Shown here one piece after another: positions 41,223 to 49,845 of a stretch of 64,000 nucleotides of DNA. Each line of letters starts with the position of its first letter. Within the stretch, counting starts at the first letter, position 1. The notes under the pieces are model-generated. The model was given only the letters and a program-made list of their open reading frames with translations. It searched no databases and had not been told where the DNA came from. The translations under genes were made by a program, and so were the position numbers. The stretch is from HKST-UBA178 sp965223815. GTDB lineage: Bacteria; Pseudomonadota; Gammaproteobacteria; Chromatiales; Chromatiaceae. The stretch spans positions 372,001-436,000 of the forward strand of contig OZ245019.1 in the NCBI GenBank assembly GCA_965223815.1. The letters run 5' to 3'.

Positions 41223-42340
41223 CGCGGCTGTCCCAACCCCATGGCGTCCAGGTAGGCATCGGTTGCTACGCTTACGGTATAGGGTCTTGCGGCTTCCCTG
41301 AGCCGTTCAGCGTCCGGTGGATCGTCCAGCAGTAGCTCAATCTTCCGACTCAAGGTATCGCTGTCACCGACCTTGATCAGCGGGCCGTAGCGGCCATTGT
41401 CCAATATCTCCGCTGGACCGCTGGGACAATCGGCGGCGATTGAGGGTGTGCCCATAGCGAGCGCCTCAATAAGTACGAATCCCAGTCCCTCCCAGCGGGA
41501 GGTCATGGCGAATAGGTCGGCGTGGAACATGAACGCATAGGGATCGGTGACGAATCCCGGCAGTTTTACATCCTTTTCGACTCCCAGTTCTGCGGCCAGT
41601 CTGAGAAGGTTGTTGCGTTCTTTGCCTTTTCCGAGAATCATCAGCCGGCAGTTTCGCCGCTGCCGGACCGTCGCGAATCCGCGCACCAGGGTTGCAAAGT
41701 CTTTCCGTTCGCTCAGTTCCCCTACGCCAAGAATGAGTGGTATGCCCTGTTCCCTAAACCAGGGGTGGTCCGGCCGTTCTGGCCGCTGCGTCAGCAACCC
41801 ATCCGGCAGCACGGGGCGGGGCACGACCTGGATCAGCTTTCTGCTGAGACCGGTATAACGGCTCATATCGTCTGCGGCACCCTCCGAAGGAACGATTACA
41901 CTATCCGCCATGGGGTAGAGCCGGCCGATGGAATTGCGCTGTAACCAGCGTTCGAAGGCCCCCCGTTTAGAGAGATTGATCGAGGGGGTGGAACCGTAAC
42001 TGAGTATCAGCCGCGTTGGCACCCGGGCGAGATATCTGGCTGCCAGCGCAGTGCGGTTTACCCGGTCTTTGTCGGTGAACAGGACAGCCGGCCGCTCCCT
42101 GCGCAAGTAGGATATCAGCGGAGGCAGGCTACTGTAGACATGGCTGGAGCCGAGGTCGATGATACTCAGCCCCTCCACTTTCTCTTCGAGGTGGGGTCCG
42201 TGTTTCCGGACCTTCAGGAGATCGACAGAATATCCCCGAGCGGCGAGTTCGGGCAGCAGATGCCGCGCCGCCTTGTCGACCCCACTGTGGCCGGAAGTGG
42301 CGAGAAAAAAGGCGATGCGGTTGTCAGGTTTCATTCTCAT
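41219..42340 (-). CDS. GT4 family glycosyltransferase
   Basis: A 373-residue GT-B glycosyltransferase with 'IAFFLATSGHSGVDKAARHLLPEL' at the N terminus, 'LILGVGELSERKDFATLVRGFATV', and the EX7E motif in 'TSRWEGLGFVLIEALAMGTPSIAADCPSGPAEIL'. The shared 'DCPSGPAE' block and overall layout mark it as a paralogue of the next gene. It overlaps the O-antigen ligase gene by 17 bases and the second GT4 by four, so all are one transcript. Predicted core-region glycosyltransferase; the linkage is unknown. Confidence 0.85.
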   Translation of the reverse strand: MRMKPDNRIAFFLATSGHSGVDKAARHLLPELAARGYSVDLLKVRKHGPHLEEKVEGLSIIDLGSSHVYSSLPPLISYLRRERPAVLFTDKDRVNRTALAARYLARVPTRLILSYGSTPSINLSKRGAFERWLQRNSIGRLYPMADSVIVPSEGAADDMSRYTGLSRKLIQVVPRPVLPDGLLTQRPERPDHPWFREQGIPLILGVGELSERKDFATLVRGFATVRQRRNCRLMILGKGKERNNLLRLAAELGVEKDVKLPGFVTDPYAFMFHADLFAMTSRWEGLGFVLIEALAMGTPSIAADCPSGPAEILDNGRYGPLIKVGDSDTLSRKIELLLDDPPDAERLREAARPYTVSVATDAYLDAMGLGQPR

Positions 42341-43667
42341 CGTTCCCGTATACAGCTAGCAGTGTCTCCTTCTCGGGCCGCTGCAACACAGTGGGCTGCA
42401 GTGCCAGAAAGATACAAAGCGGGTACCAGAGCAACTGCGCATAAAAATAGCCATAAAAAGGCATGGCTGCGCTGAGAGGAAAGATTGCCACCAGCGCCGA
42501 GAGTCCCCAGGGTATGGCGTCTAATTCGCCGTTGGCGGAGAGTTGACGGATCCGATTAAGCAATAGAACTGTGAAAAGCAGATACCCCAGTAAACCCAAC
42601 AAGCCTGTCTCCGCGCCTACCTCCAGTGCCAGCATATGAGGTTGACCGCTGTTTTTCCCCCGCCACCAATCCTTTTCCGGGGCATAGCGGTCATAGCTGG
42701 CCGCATACCCCCTAGGGCCAACACCCGTAAGCGGGTTTTCCTCCAGCATTCTGAGAGCGTTTTGCCAAAGCGGCAGGCGTTTCGCGGTCGCCTGATTGGC
42801 GAGGTGATAGTCGCCCGAGAACAGCTTTCCGGTTTCGGTGACGCGTTTCTCGAGCCAATCGATCTGTAGCAGGAGGGCGCCGGCAACCAGGGCGATCGTC
42901 GCGGTCTTGATCATCAGGCTGGCGCGGTTCTTTTTCACCAGAGTAGTAAACAGGAACAAGCCGTAGGAAAACGCACCAATCAGCGCCAGCATCCAGGCAG
43001 TTCTGCTCGCACCCAATATGATGACAACCAGGAGTGGCAGCAGCGCTACCCATGCCCATTTGTTGTGGCGGGATAGACGGCGGATGCTCTCGTAGTACAC
43101 CGGTGAGAAAACGGCAAGAAAAAGGCTCAGATAGGGGTGCGGATGGAAAACGCCGACAATGCGGGGACCGGGAAAAGGGGGGTAGCCCAGAAGATTGCTC
43201 CCCATCAACCATTGCACAATGCCGTCCAGGGACATCAGCAGCATGATGAGGGAGCAGCCGTAGACAAGCATGTGGGAGATTTTCTGTGTTCTGCCGTAGT
43301 AGACAATGGCAACGCCGGCAAACAGATAAGCGGTATAGCGCAGGGTGGTACGCAAGGCGCGCTCGAGGTGTTCAGCGTCGAACGTGGCGATGGCCATCGG
43401 GACCCAGAGGCAGCAAAAAAGCAGTGTCAGCAGCCGGTATTCGGGTGCCCGCCACATTGCTATCCGGTATTTCAAGAGCAGGAAAATGCCGCTGAACGCG
43501 ACTACGGCAAAGAGGTGTCTGTACCACTCCCCTGCCGCGAAGCAGGCGAATGTCGGCAGCAAGATGGCCGCGAGACCGTTATGGCGTAGCCAATACTGGC
43601 CTCGATGCAGCAGCGGGACGCCTGCGACGGATGCAGCGCCAGTTGGGTGATCACCTTTTTTCTGCAT
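42324..43667 (-). CDS. O-antigen ligase family protein, WaaL-like
   Basis: Integral membrane protein of 447 residues with about eleven hydrophobic segments and a large periplasmic loop ('KRVTETGKLFSGDYHLANQATAKRLPLWQNALRMLEENPLTGVGPRGYAASYDRY') typical of the Wzy_C/WaaL family. The conserved 'RLPLWQNALRMLEENPLTGVGP' carries the essential Arg and the His/Gly region of ligases. It would transfer the O-polysaccharide from undecaprenyl-diphosphate to the lipid A-core. As the separate Wzy-like protein at 59839-61248 is in the O-antigen block, ligase is the better call here. First gene of the minus-strand group. Confidence 0.82.
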   Translation of the reverse strand: MQKKGDHPTGAASVAGVPLLHRGQYWLRHNGLAAILLPTFACFAAGEWYRHLFAVVAFSGIFLLLKYRIAMWRAPEYRLLTLLFCCLWVPMAIATFDAEHLERALRTTLRYTAYLFAGVAIVYYGRTQKISHMLVYGCSLIMLLMSLDGIVQWLMGSNLLGYPPFPGPRIVGVFHPHPYLSLFLAVFSPVYYESIRRLSRHNKWAWVALLPLLVVIILGASRTAWMLALIGAFSYGLFLFTTLVKKNRASLMIKTATIALVAGALLLQIDWLEKRVTETGKLFSGDYHLANQATAKRLPLWQNALRMLEENPLTGVGPRGYAASYDRYAPEKDWWRGKNSGQPHMLALEVGAETGLLGLLGYLLFTVLLLNRIRQLSANGELDAIPWGLSALVAIFPLSAAMPFYGYFYAQLLWYPLCIFLALQPTVLQRPEKETLLAVYGNDENET

Positions 43668-43792
43668 GAAGCCGATTACATACCGCAGGGGGACCTGATA
43701 GCCAGTTCATGGCATGATAAGAGTCTGAAGCACTCACGGCAATGCAACCCCGAAACCTCGTTATAGAATCACGCTCAAGACCGTATCCAGAG

Positions 43793-44842
43793 ATGAACAG
43801 GGTCGAAAATATTCTCGTTGTACGGTTGAGCGCTATTGGCGATATCGTCTTCTCTTCCCCCCTGATTTCAGCGCTGCGCCGGCGCTATCCCGATGCCAGG
43901 ATCAGCTGGCTGGTGCAGCCAGAGTCCAAAGCCCTGTTACGCAATCACCCCCAGTTGGACCGAGTGATCGTTTGGCCACGAGGAGAGTGGTTGGAGCTCT
44001 GGCGGCGACGGCAATGGGGAACCCTTTGGGGGCGGGTCCGTCAATTTCGGCGTGAACTACGTGGTTACCATTTCGATCTGGTCATCGATCTTCAGGGATT
44101 GCTCAAGAGCGGTCTGTTGGCGTGGTTTAGCGGCGCCCCGGATCGTATCGGCCTGGGTTCCAGAGAGGTTAGCCAGCTGTTGATGACGCGGGTTGTCGAG
44201 CGCGGAGATGGCGGCGGGCGTATCGGCTCAGAGTATTACCAGATGGCGCAGCGACTGGGGCTGCCGGTTGACGATTTCCGAATGTATGTGGCGCTCTCGG
44301 AGGCAGATCGGGATTTCGCAAAGAGCGTCGCCACGAAAGAGACCCTGTCACCTGGCTATGGGGCTGTCGCGCCCTTTACCACCCGGCCGCAAAAGCACTG
44401 GCCGGAGTCTCATTGGGTCAATCTCATTGAGAACTTAGCCGCCGAGCTGACTCTGCCTGTTGTTATTCTTGGAGGCCCTGAGGAGCGGGCAGCGGCGGAA
44501 AGGATTGCCGCCACCGCCGGTGGTGATACCCTTAGCCTGGTCGGGAAGACGTCGCTGACCGAGGCCGCGGCGGTGATTCAGCAGGCGCGGATACTGATTG
44601 GGGTGGATACCGGGTTGACCCATATGGGCATAGCCTTTGATCGGCCCACCCTGGCCCTCTTTGGCTCCACCTGCCCCTATCTGGACACCACCAAAGAGAA
44701 TGCACGGGTGATCTATCATTCGTTGCCCTGCTCACCCTGTCGGCGCAGACCCACCTGTAGCGGCGCCTATACCTGTATGGCGGAGATTTTTCCACAAGAG
44801 GTCGTGCGGGCGGCAAGGCAGTTGTTGGGTTCGGCCGCCTAG
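43793..44842 (+). CDS. GT9 heptosyltransferase-like protein
   Basis: A 349-residue GT-B enzyme of family 9 that moves L-glycero-D-manno-heptose from its ADP carrier to the LPS inner core. 'ENILVVRLSAIGDIVFSSPLISALRRRYPDARISWLV' is the GT9 N terminus; 'PFTTRPQKHWPESHWVNLI' and 'GVDTGLTHMGIAFDRPTLALFGSTCP' complete the pattern. It looks more like WaaC (heptosyltransferase I) than WaaF but this is unsure. ATG 43793 matches the family; an ATG at 43742 is also in frame and neither has a clear ribosome site. Cys-rich C terminus ('CSPCRRRPTCSGAYTCM'). Convergent with the next gene, two bases apart. Confidence 0.85.
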   Translation: MNRVENILVVRLSAIGDIVFSSPLISALRRRYPDARISWLVQPESKALLRNHPQLDRVIVWPRGEWLELWRRRQWGTLWGRVRQFRRELRGYHFDLVIDLQGLLKSGLLAWFSGAPDRIGLGSREVSQLLMTRVVERGDGGGRIGSEYYQMAQRLGLPVDDFRMYVALSEADRDFAKSVATKETLSPGYGAVAPFTTRPQKHWPESHWVNLIENLAAELTLPVVILGGPEERAAAERIAATAGGDTLSLVGKTSLTEAAAVIQQARILIGVDTGLTHMGIAFDRPTLALFGSTCPYLDTTKENARVIYHSLPCSPCRRRPTCSGAYTCMAEIFPQEVVRAARQLLGSAA

Positions 44843-44843
44843 G

Positions 44844-46352
44844 TCAAAGCGCGTATAGCCAGTAGTGATTGTTGGCGTAGACTTCAGTACTTCCAGGTAT
44901 CGACAGCGGTCGCGGGCTAACGAGGTAGTCCACCCGGTACTTTTCCCTCAATGCCGGAAGATGGTCCATCCCTTCCTGGACACGCTGCTTTTCCAGAACC
45001 CTCAGATACCAGTGGTATATGAGCCGATTGTGGGTGGGGACGAATTTGTACACAGAGAATCTGTCCCTGCCGGTTAGCCGGACGAAGTCCAGGTCTTCAC
45101 GCCGTTTTCGATTCAGATTTAGAAATTTAGCCTCCTGTGGGGTGTTTACAGCAATCCAGCGGTAGAGGAGCAGTCGGTCTGATTCCCGGGGTGACGGGTT
45201 GAGGTGTTGGTAACTGTCGCGGAGGTTTTTGAAGAGATTGACTCCAAGCCCAAGGAGCGATAGGGCAATCAGTATCGCCAACCCACGGGAGAGATGACGG
45301 CGTAGAAGCGGAGCCCTTTCCGCAGCGATGTGATTACCATATACGAAGGCCAGCAACAGGGCGGTGATAAAAGAGAGGGCACTGGTCCGAAACGGATAGT
45401 ATTTGAGAACAGCTCCCTGGTCATCACCGTAGGCCAGCGTGAGAAACAGCGTCTGCTGCCCTAATGTAACCAGAAAAAAGAGAGCCAGTTTTCTCGCATC
45501 GCCCGCCGTGCGGGAGCGCACCACCCAGAGACAGAACAATCCAATGGCCAGGGAGTTGACAGCACCCCTGAGAAACGAGCTGGAGATCTCGCCATCGACT
45601 CCGAACGGCGCCAGGTGATGGGCGTTTCGGAAGTAGACGTATATCCAGCTGATGCTGATACCGTCTATGATTTTCGGATTGTCCAGCAAGTAGTTGTAGC
45701 CCAGATAGGCCAAGACGGGGACGGTGATGATGAATGCTCTCGCAGCGAGACCGAGCGATGCTTTAAAGGATACGCCTGAAAGCAGCAAATAGATAAAGAG
45801 GATCACCGTATACCAGCCACCCACCAAAACGTGAAACCATACCGACAGCCCGGCAAAAACGGCGCTTTGCCGATAACGGGATTCGAGTAACAGGTAGAAG
45901 CTGTACAGCACCAGAGCGTAGGCGATGGTCTTGGTCTCGAATGGCCCAAAGATCCACTCCTTGCCGAACAGGCTTTGGTGCGGGAAGAGGCAACATATCT
46001 GGATGAAGAGCGCCGCCTGCAGGTGGGAGAGGCGAAGCCGCTGAAATAGCAGGGCCAGTGGCAGGCTCAACAGCGCGGCGCCGATGCAGCGACCCAATAG
46101 CGCCATCTGTTCGAAGGAGAGATAGCGCAATCCAAAGCCCACAACCATCTCGAATAGAATGCGTGTACCCGGCAGGTCGGTAACGCTCAGAGCATCGGGA
46201 ATCCATCCGGGATCCATGAAGTATTTGGCGAAAGCGAAATACTCTTCTTCGTTCTCATCCACCGCCAAGGATAGGTAGTTGAGACAAAGCAGGGAGAAGA
46301 TCAGCAGCCTGAGATCAAACTTGCGCAGATAGCTGTCGATAGTCTGGAGCAT
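44844..46352 (-). CDS. Polytopic membrane protein, GT-C-like unknown
   Basis: A 502-residue protein with about ten membrane helices and a soluble C-terminal domain ('RWIAVNTPQEAKFLNLNRKRREDLDFVRLTGRDRFSVYKF' to the end). The first helix is followed by an acidic 'DENEEEYFAFAKYFMDPGWIP' stretch, in the place where GT-C glycosyltransferases keep a catalytic Asp/Glu loop. I cannot assign a family with confidence (it recalls DUF6798-type proteins). In this setting it may modify LPS with a lipid-linked sugar in the periplasm. It is convergent with the GT9 gene and divergent from hldE across 210 bases that hold no other gene; a GGGCGGCCGCCC palindrome lies there. Confidence 0.68.
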   Translation of the reverse strand: MLQTIDSYLRKFDLRLLIFSLLCLNYLSLAVDENEEEYFAFAKYFMDPGWIPDALSVTDLPGTRILFEMVVGFGLRYLSFEQMALLGRCIGAALLSLPLALLFQRLRLSHLQAALFIQICCLFPHQSLFGKEWIFGPFETKTIAYALVLYSFYLLLESRYRQSAVFAGLSVWFHVLVGGWYTVILFIYLLLSGVSFKASLGLAARAFIITVPVLAYLGYNYLLDNPKIIDGISISWIYVYFRNAHHLAPFGVDGEISSSFLRGAVNSLAIGLFCLWVVRSRTAGDARKLALFFLVTLGQQTLFLTLAYGDDQGAVLKYYPFRTSALSFITALLLAFVYGNHIAAERAPLLRRHLSRGLAILIALSLLGLGVNLFKNLRDSYQHLNPSPRESDRLLLYRWIAVNTPQEAKFLNLNRKRREDLDFVRLTGRDRFSVYKFVPTHNRLIYHWYLRVLEKQRVQEGMDHLPALREKYRVDYLVSPRPLSIPGSTEVYANNHYWLYAL

Positions 46353-46562
46353 GAAACCCCTTGTGGCCGGTCCAATGGGTTGTCGATCGCCGTAGGGATT
46401 TGAGGCTGAATCAAACAGAAACGGTGGCGAAAAGTGTAACAGATCCCCGGCGCCGAATAGCGACTCTGTCGGATCAGAACAGCAGGCTGGGGCGGCCGCC
46501 CTTGTTTAAATGGATACTGAGCTTCTAGAATGTCACCCTTTCGCATACAGAATCTCCGCGTT

Positions 46563-47996
46563 ATGAGAACTCAACTGCCGGATTTTGGCGGCTTGCGGCT
46601 GCTGGTGGTCGGTGACGTTATGCTCGACCGTTATTGGCAGGGTGGTACCGCCAGGATATCCCCCGAGGCACCGGTGCCGGTGGTCCACATCGATGAGATG
46701 GAAGACCGACCGGGCGGTGCCGCAAATGTGGCGCTAAATCTGGCGGCGTTGGGTGCGGGGGTACAACTCGCTGGTTTGATCGGTGACGATGAGGCCGGTG
46801 CAACAGTGGAAAACCAGCTTCAGCAGCAGGATGTGGGTTGTCTGTTTCAGCGGGAGCCGTCGATCCAGACAATTACCAAACTGCGGGTCATCAGCCGTCA
46901 CCAACAATTGATCCGCTTGGACTTCGAGAAGGACCTGGAAGGTGTGGATCCGAGTGCCATGGAGGCGCAGTGTCTCGCTGCGCTGCCGGATTGCGATGCG
47001 CTGGTGCTGTCGGACTATGCCAAGGGAACCTTGCAGAATCCGGCCCGTCTGATCAATGCCGCCACCGCCGCTGGTATTCCGGTGCTTGTGGATCCCAAAG
47101 GAGAGGATTTCGTTCGTTACCGGGGGGCCACGATGCTAACGCCCAACCTGGGAGAGTTCGAGGCGGTTGCCGGTGCTAGTACGTCGGACAGCGAGTTGGC
47201 CCACAACGGCGATTTGATGCGCCGCGATCTGCAATTGGAAGCACTATTGATCACCCTCGGAGAACGGGGGATGTTGTTGTTGCGCGATGGAGAGGCGGCA
47301 TTGCACCTCCCCACCCGGGCGCAGGAGGTTTTCGATGTCACCGGTGCCGGCGATACCGTCATCGCGGTGCTGGCAGTAGCGATGGCCGCCGGTATGTCCA
47401 GTGTCGATGCTGCCGGTCTCTCCAACCTGGCTGCAGGACTGGTGGTTGCCAAGCTGGGTACGGGTAGCGTTTCCCCTCCCGAGTTGAGGCGCGCCCTGTC
47501 ACGCCAGGAGGGATGGAGTCCTATCCTGCAGGAGCAGCAGCTACCCGGCTTGATTGCTGATGCGCGTGCTGGGGGAGAACGGGTGGTGATGACCAACGGC
47601 TGCTTCGACATCCTCCACGAAGGCCATGTCGCTTATCTGGAAGAGGCACGACGCTTGGGAGACCGGCTACTGGTGGCGGTGAACGATGATGCATCCGTTG
47701 CCCGGCTGAAGGGGTCAGGGCGCCCGATCAATCCACTGGGCCAGCGCATGGCGGTGTTGGCTGGCCTGGCATCCGTGGATTGGGTGGTTCCCTTTACTGA
47801 AGATACCCCGGAACGGCTTATATGCAGCGTCAAGCCCGACATGTTGGTGAAGGGGGGGGACTATCGCGTGGAAGAGATTGCCGGATACGACTGCGTGCGC
47901 GCCAGCGGTGGCGAGGTGAGGGTGCTGCGGTATAGAAAGGATCGATCCACCAGTCGCATTGTCGAGAATATTCAACGCGGCGAGGACGTGCAATGA
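46563..47996 (+). CDS. hldE: Bifunctional heptose-7-P kinase/adenylyltransferase
   Basis: Two steps of ADP-heptose synthesis: phosphorylation of D-glycero-beta-D-manno-heptose 7-phosphate at C1 and, later, transfer of AMP. 477 residues, as in E. coli. N-terminal PfkB-type kinase (residues 1 to about 315) with 'GDVMLDRYW', 'ERPGGAANVA' (here 'DRPGGAANVALNLAALGA') and 'DVTGAGDTVIAVLA'; C-terminal cytidylyltransferase fold with 'VVMTNGCFDILHEGHVAYLEEA'. ATG 46563 aligns with the E. coli start; an ATG 11 codons earlier is also open. Its stop codon overlaps the msbA start (ATGA). Supplies the GT9 enzyme nearby. Confidence 0.96.
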   Translation: MRTQLPDFGGLRLLVVGDVMLDRYWQGGTARISPEAPVPVVHIDEMEDRPGGAANVALNLAALGAGVQLAGLIGDDEAGATVENQLQQQDVGCLFQREPSIQTITKLRVISRHQQLIRLDFEKDLEGVDPSAMEAQCLAALPDCDALVLSDYAKGTLQNPARLINAATAAGIPVLVDPKGEDFVRYRGATMLTPNLGEFEAVAGASTSDSELAHNGDLMRRDLQLEALLITLGERGMLLLRDGEAALHLPTRAQEVFDVTGAGDTVIAVLAVAMAAGMSSVDAAGLSNLAAGLVVAKLGTGSVSPPELRRALSRQEGWSPILQEQQLPGLIADARAGGERVVMTNGCFDILHEGHVAYLEEARRLGDRLLVAVNDDASVARLKGSGRPINPLGQRMAVLAGLASVDWVVPFTEDTPERLICSVKPDMLVKGGDYRVEEIAGYDCVRASGGEVRVLRYRKDRSTSRIVENIQRGEDVQ

Positions 47997-49735
47997 CCGG
48001 GCGCGATCTCTATTTCAGGTTATTGGGTTTCGTGCGCCCCTACTGGCGCCAGTTCACCCTGGCGGTCATTGCGATGATGCTGCTCGCAGCCACCGAGCCG
48101 GCGATTCCCGCGTTGCTGAAACCCATGCTGGACGGCACGTTCGTCGAGCGCGATCCGGAGATAATTCGCTGGACGCCTATTGTCCTGGTTGTCGTGTTCC
48201 TGATCAGGGGCAGCATGAATTTCATCAGCAGCATCGCTTTTGAGTGGGTCGCAGGCAGAGTAGTCGATGATCTACGGCGACAGATGTTCGAGCGTATTCT
48301 GACCCTGCCCACCACCTACTTCGACGCCCAATCCACAGGCAACCTCATTGCCAAGGTGACGTTCAACGTACATCAGGTGACCCAGGCGACAACTAAGGTA
48401 CTTACGGTATTGGTCAAGGATAGCGTCATCGTGGTGGGGCTGCTTGCGTATATGCTCTACCTCAACTGGCTGCTGACCATGATTATGTTTGTGCTGTTGC
48501 CCATAATCGCCGCGGTGGTGGCATTGCTGGCCAAGCAGCTACGGCGCATCAGCCGTGGGCTGCAGGACTCCATGGGGGATATGACTCATGTATTGGAGGA
48601 GGCGGTGCGGGGGCAGAAGGTGATCAAGGTGTTCGCTGGTCAATCCTACGAGCAAGGTCGTTTCGATAATATCTCCGACCGCGTAAGGCGATTCAATCTC
48701 AAGAACAAGATAGCCGGTATGGCGGATGTTCCGGTGGTGGAGCTTGCGGCCTCGCTGATGCTGGCGATCCTGATATACGTCGGTACCAATCAGACCATGG
48801 CCGGTGAATTGACCGTCGGCGGGTTTGTCTCTCTGATAGCGGCGATCGGCTTGATCTTTCACCCCATAAAACGTCTGACCAGCATCAATCAAGCGCTGCA
48901 GAAGGGACTGGCTGCCGCCGAGAGTGTGTTCGAATTGGTAGACCGAAAACCCGAAGAGGATCTGGGGCGGAAGCTCTTGGGGAGGGCTGAGGGCCGATTA
49001 TCCCTCCGCAATGTGGCGTTTCGTTACGACAATGCTAAACGAAATGCGTTGACTGATATTAACTTCGATGTAGCCGCTGGCGAGACCGTTGCGCTGGTGG
49101 GCAGATCGGGAGGCGGAAAAACCACTGTTGCAGCCTTGATTCCCAGATTCTATGTACCGACCAAGGGAACCGTCTGTTTGGATGACCAGGATATCCAGGA
49201 GCTTACTCTCACCTCCCTGCGGGAAAACATCTCTTATGTGGGGCAGGAGTCTGTGCTGTTTGACGATACCGTGAGGGCCAATATCGCCTATGGCGCCGGC
49301 CGTGAAGTCACTCAGAAAGAAGTAGAGGCTGCCGCCGAAGATGCTCATGCCCTTGAATTTATTAGGAAATTGCCCGAGGGGTTCGATACTGTCATCGGAG
49401 AGGATGGGGTGCGGCTTTCCGGAGGGCAGCGTCAGCGTATCGCCATAGCGCGGGCGTTGATCAAGGATGCGCCGGTGCTGCTGCTGGATGAGGCGACTTC
49501 CGCTCTGGATACTGAGTCTGAGCGCCAGGTACAGGCAGCTCTGGAGCGCCTGACGGCGGATCGTACGACGCTGGTAATTGCCCATCGCCTCTCGACTATC
49601 AAACACGCTGACAGAATCCTGGTACTAAAGGACGGCTGCATAGTCGAGCAGGGTAGGCATGATGATCTGCTCGCAAACGAAGGAGAATACAGCGAACTCT
49701 GCCAGCATCAACTGGGCATAGAGATCAACGCTTAA
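47993..49735 (+). CDS. msbA: Lipid A export ABC transporter MsbA
   Basis: Homodimeric inner-membrane flippase for lipid A-core. 580 residues: six membrane helices in the first 320 residues, then an ATPase domain with Walker A 'VGRSGGGKTTVAAL', the signature 'LSGGQRQRIAIARA', Walker B 'VLLLDEATSALD' and the H loop 'IAHRLSTI'. Overlaps hldE by four bases, which implies translational coupling of core-sugar supply and export. Family length and order are normal. Confidence 0.95.
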   Translation: MTGRDLYFRLLGFVRPYWRQFTLAVIAMMLLAATEPAIPALLKPMLDGTFVERDPEIIRWTPIVLVVVFLIRGSMNFISSIAFEWVAGRVVDDLRRQMFERILTLPTTYFDAQSTGNLIAKVTFNVHQVTQATTKVLTVLVKDSVIVVGLLAYMLYLNWLLTMIMFVLLPIIAAVVALLAKQLRRISRGLQDSMGDMTHVLEEAVRGQKVIKVFAGQSYEQGRFDNISDRVRRFNLKNKIAGMADVPVVELAASLMLAILIYVGTNQTMAGELTVGGFVSLIAAIGLIFHPIKRLTSINQALQKGLAAAESVFELVDRKPEEDLGRKLLGRAEGRLSLRNVAFRYDNAKRNALTDINFDVAAGETVALVGRSGGGKTTVAALIPRFYVPTKGTVCLDDQDIQELTLTSLRENISYVGQESVLFDDTVRANIAYGAGREVTQKEVEAAAEDAHALEFIRKLPEGFDTVIGEDGVRLSGGQRQRIAIARALIKDAPVLLLDEATSALDTESERQVQAALERLTADRTTLVIAHRLSTIKHADRILVLKDGCIVEQGRHDDLLANEGEYSELCQHQLGIEINA

Positions 49736-49803
49736 ACCGCTTGGTGGCTCATGAACGTTGTTTGTCGGGGTGGTTGTCGATTGTGGTAAAATCGGGGGTT
49801 TGC

Positions 49804-49820
49804 TACGGGCGGGGCCCGTA
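49804..49820. repeat. Inverted repeat upstream of ugd
   Basis: TACGGGC and GCCCGTA separated by GGG, 26 bases before the ugd start codon. No T-run follows, so it is not a standard terminator. A TAAAAT hexamer (49787-49792) just upstream could be a -10 box, in which case the repeat would lie in the early transcript or act as an operator. Confidence 0.4.
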
Positions 49821-49845
49821 TTGTGGTCAGTCGAGTTGAGGCAAG

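Noticed and set aside
46490..46501. GGGCGGCCGCCC palindrome upstream of hldE
   Set aside because: A 12-base GC palindrome with no loop and only TTGTTT after it; could be chance or an operator, nothing decides.
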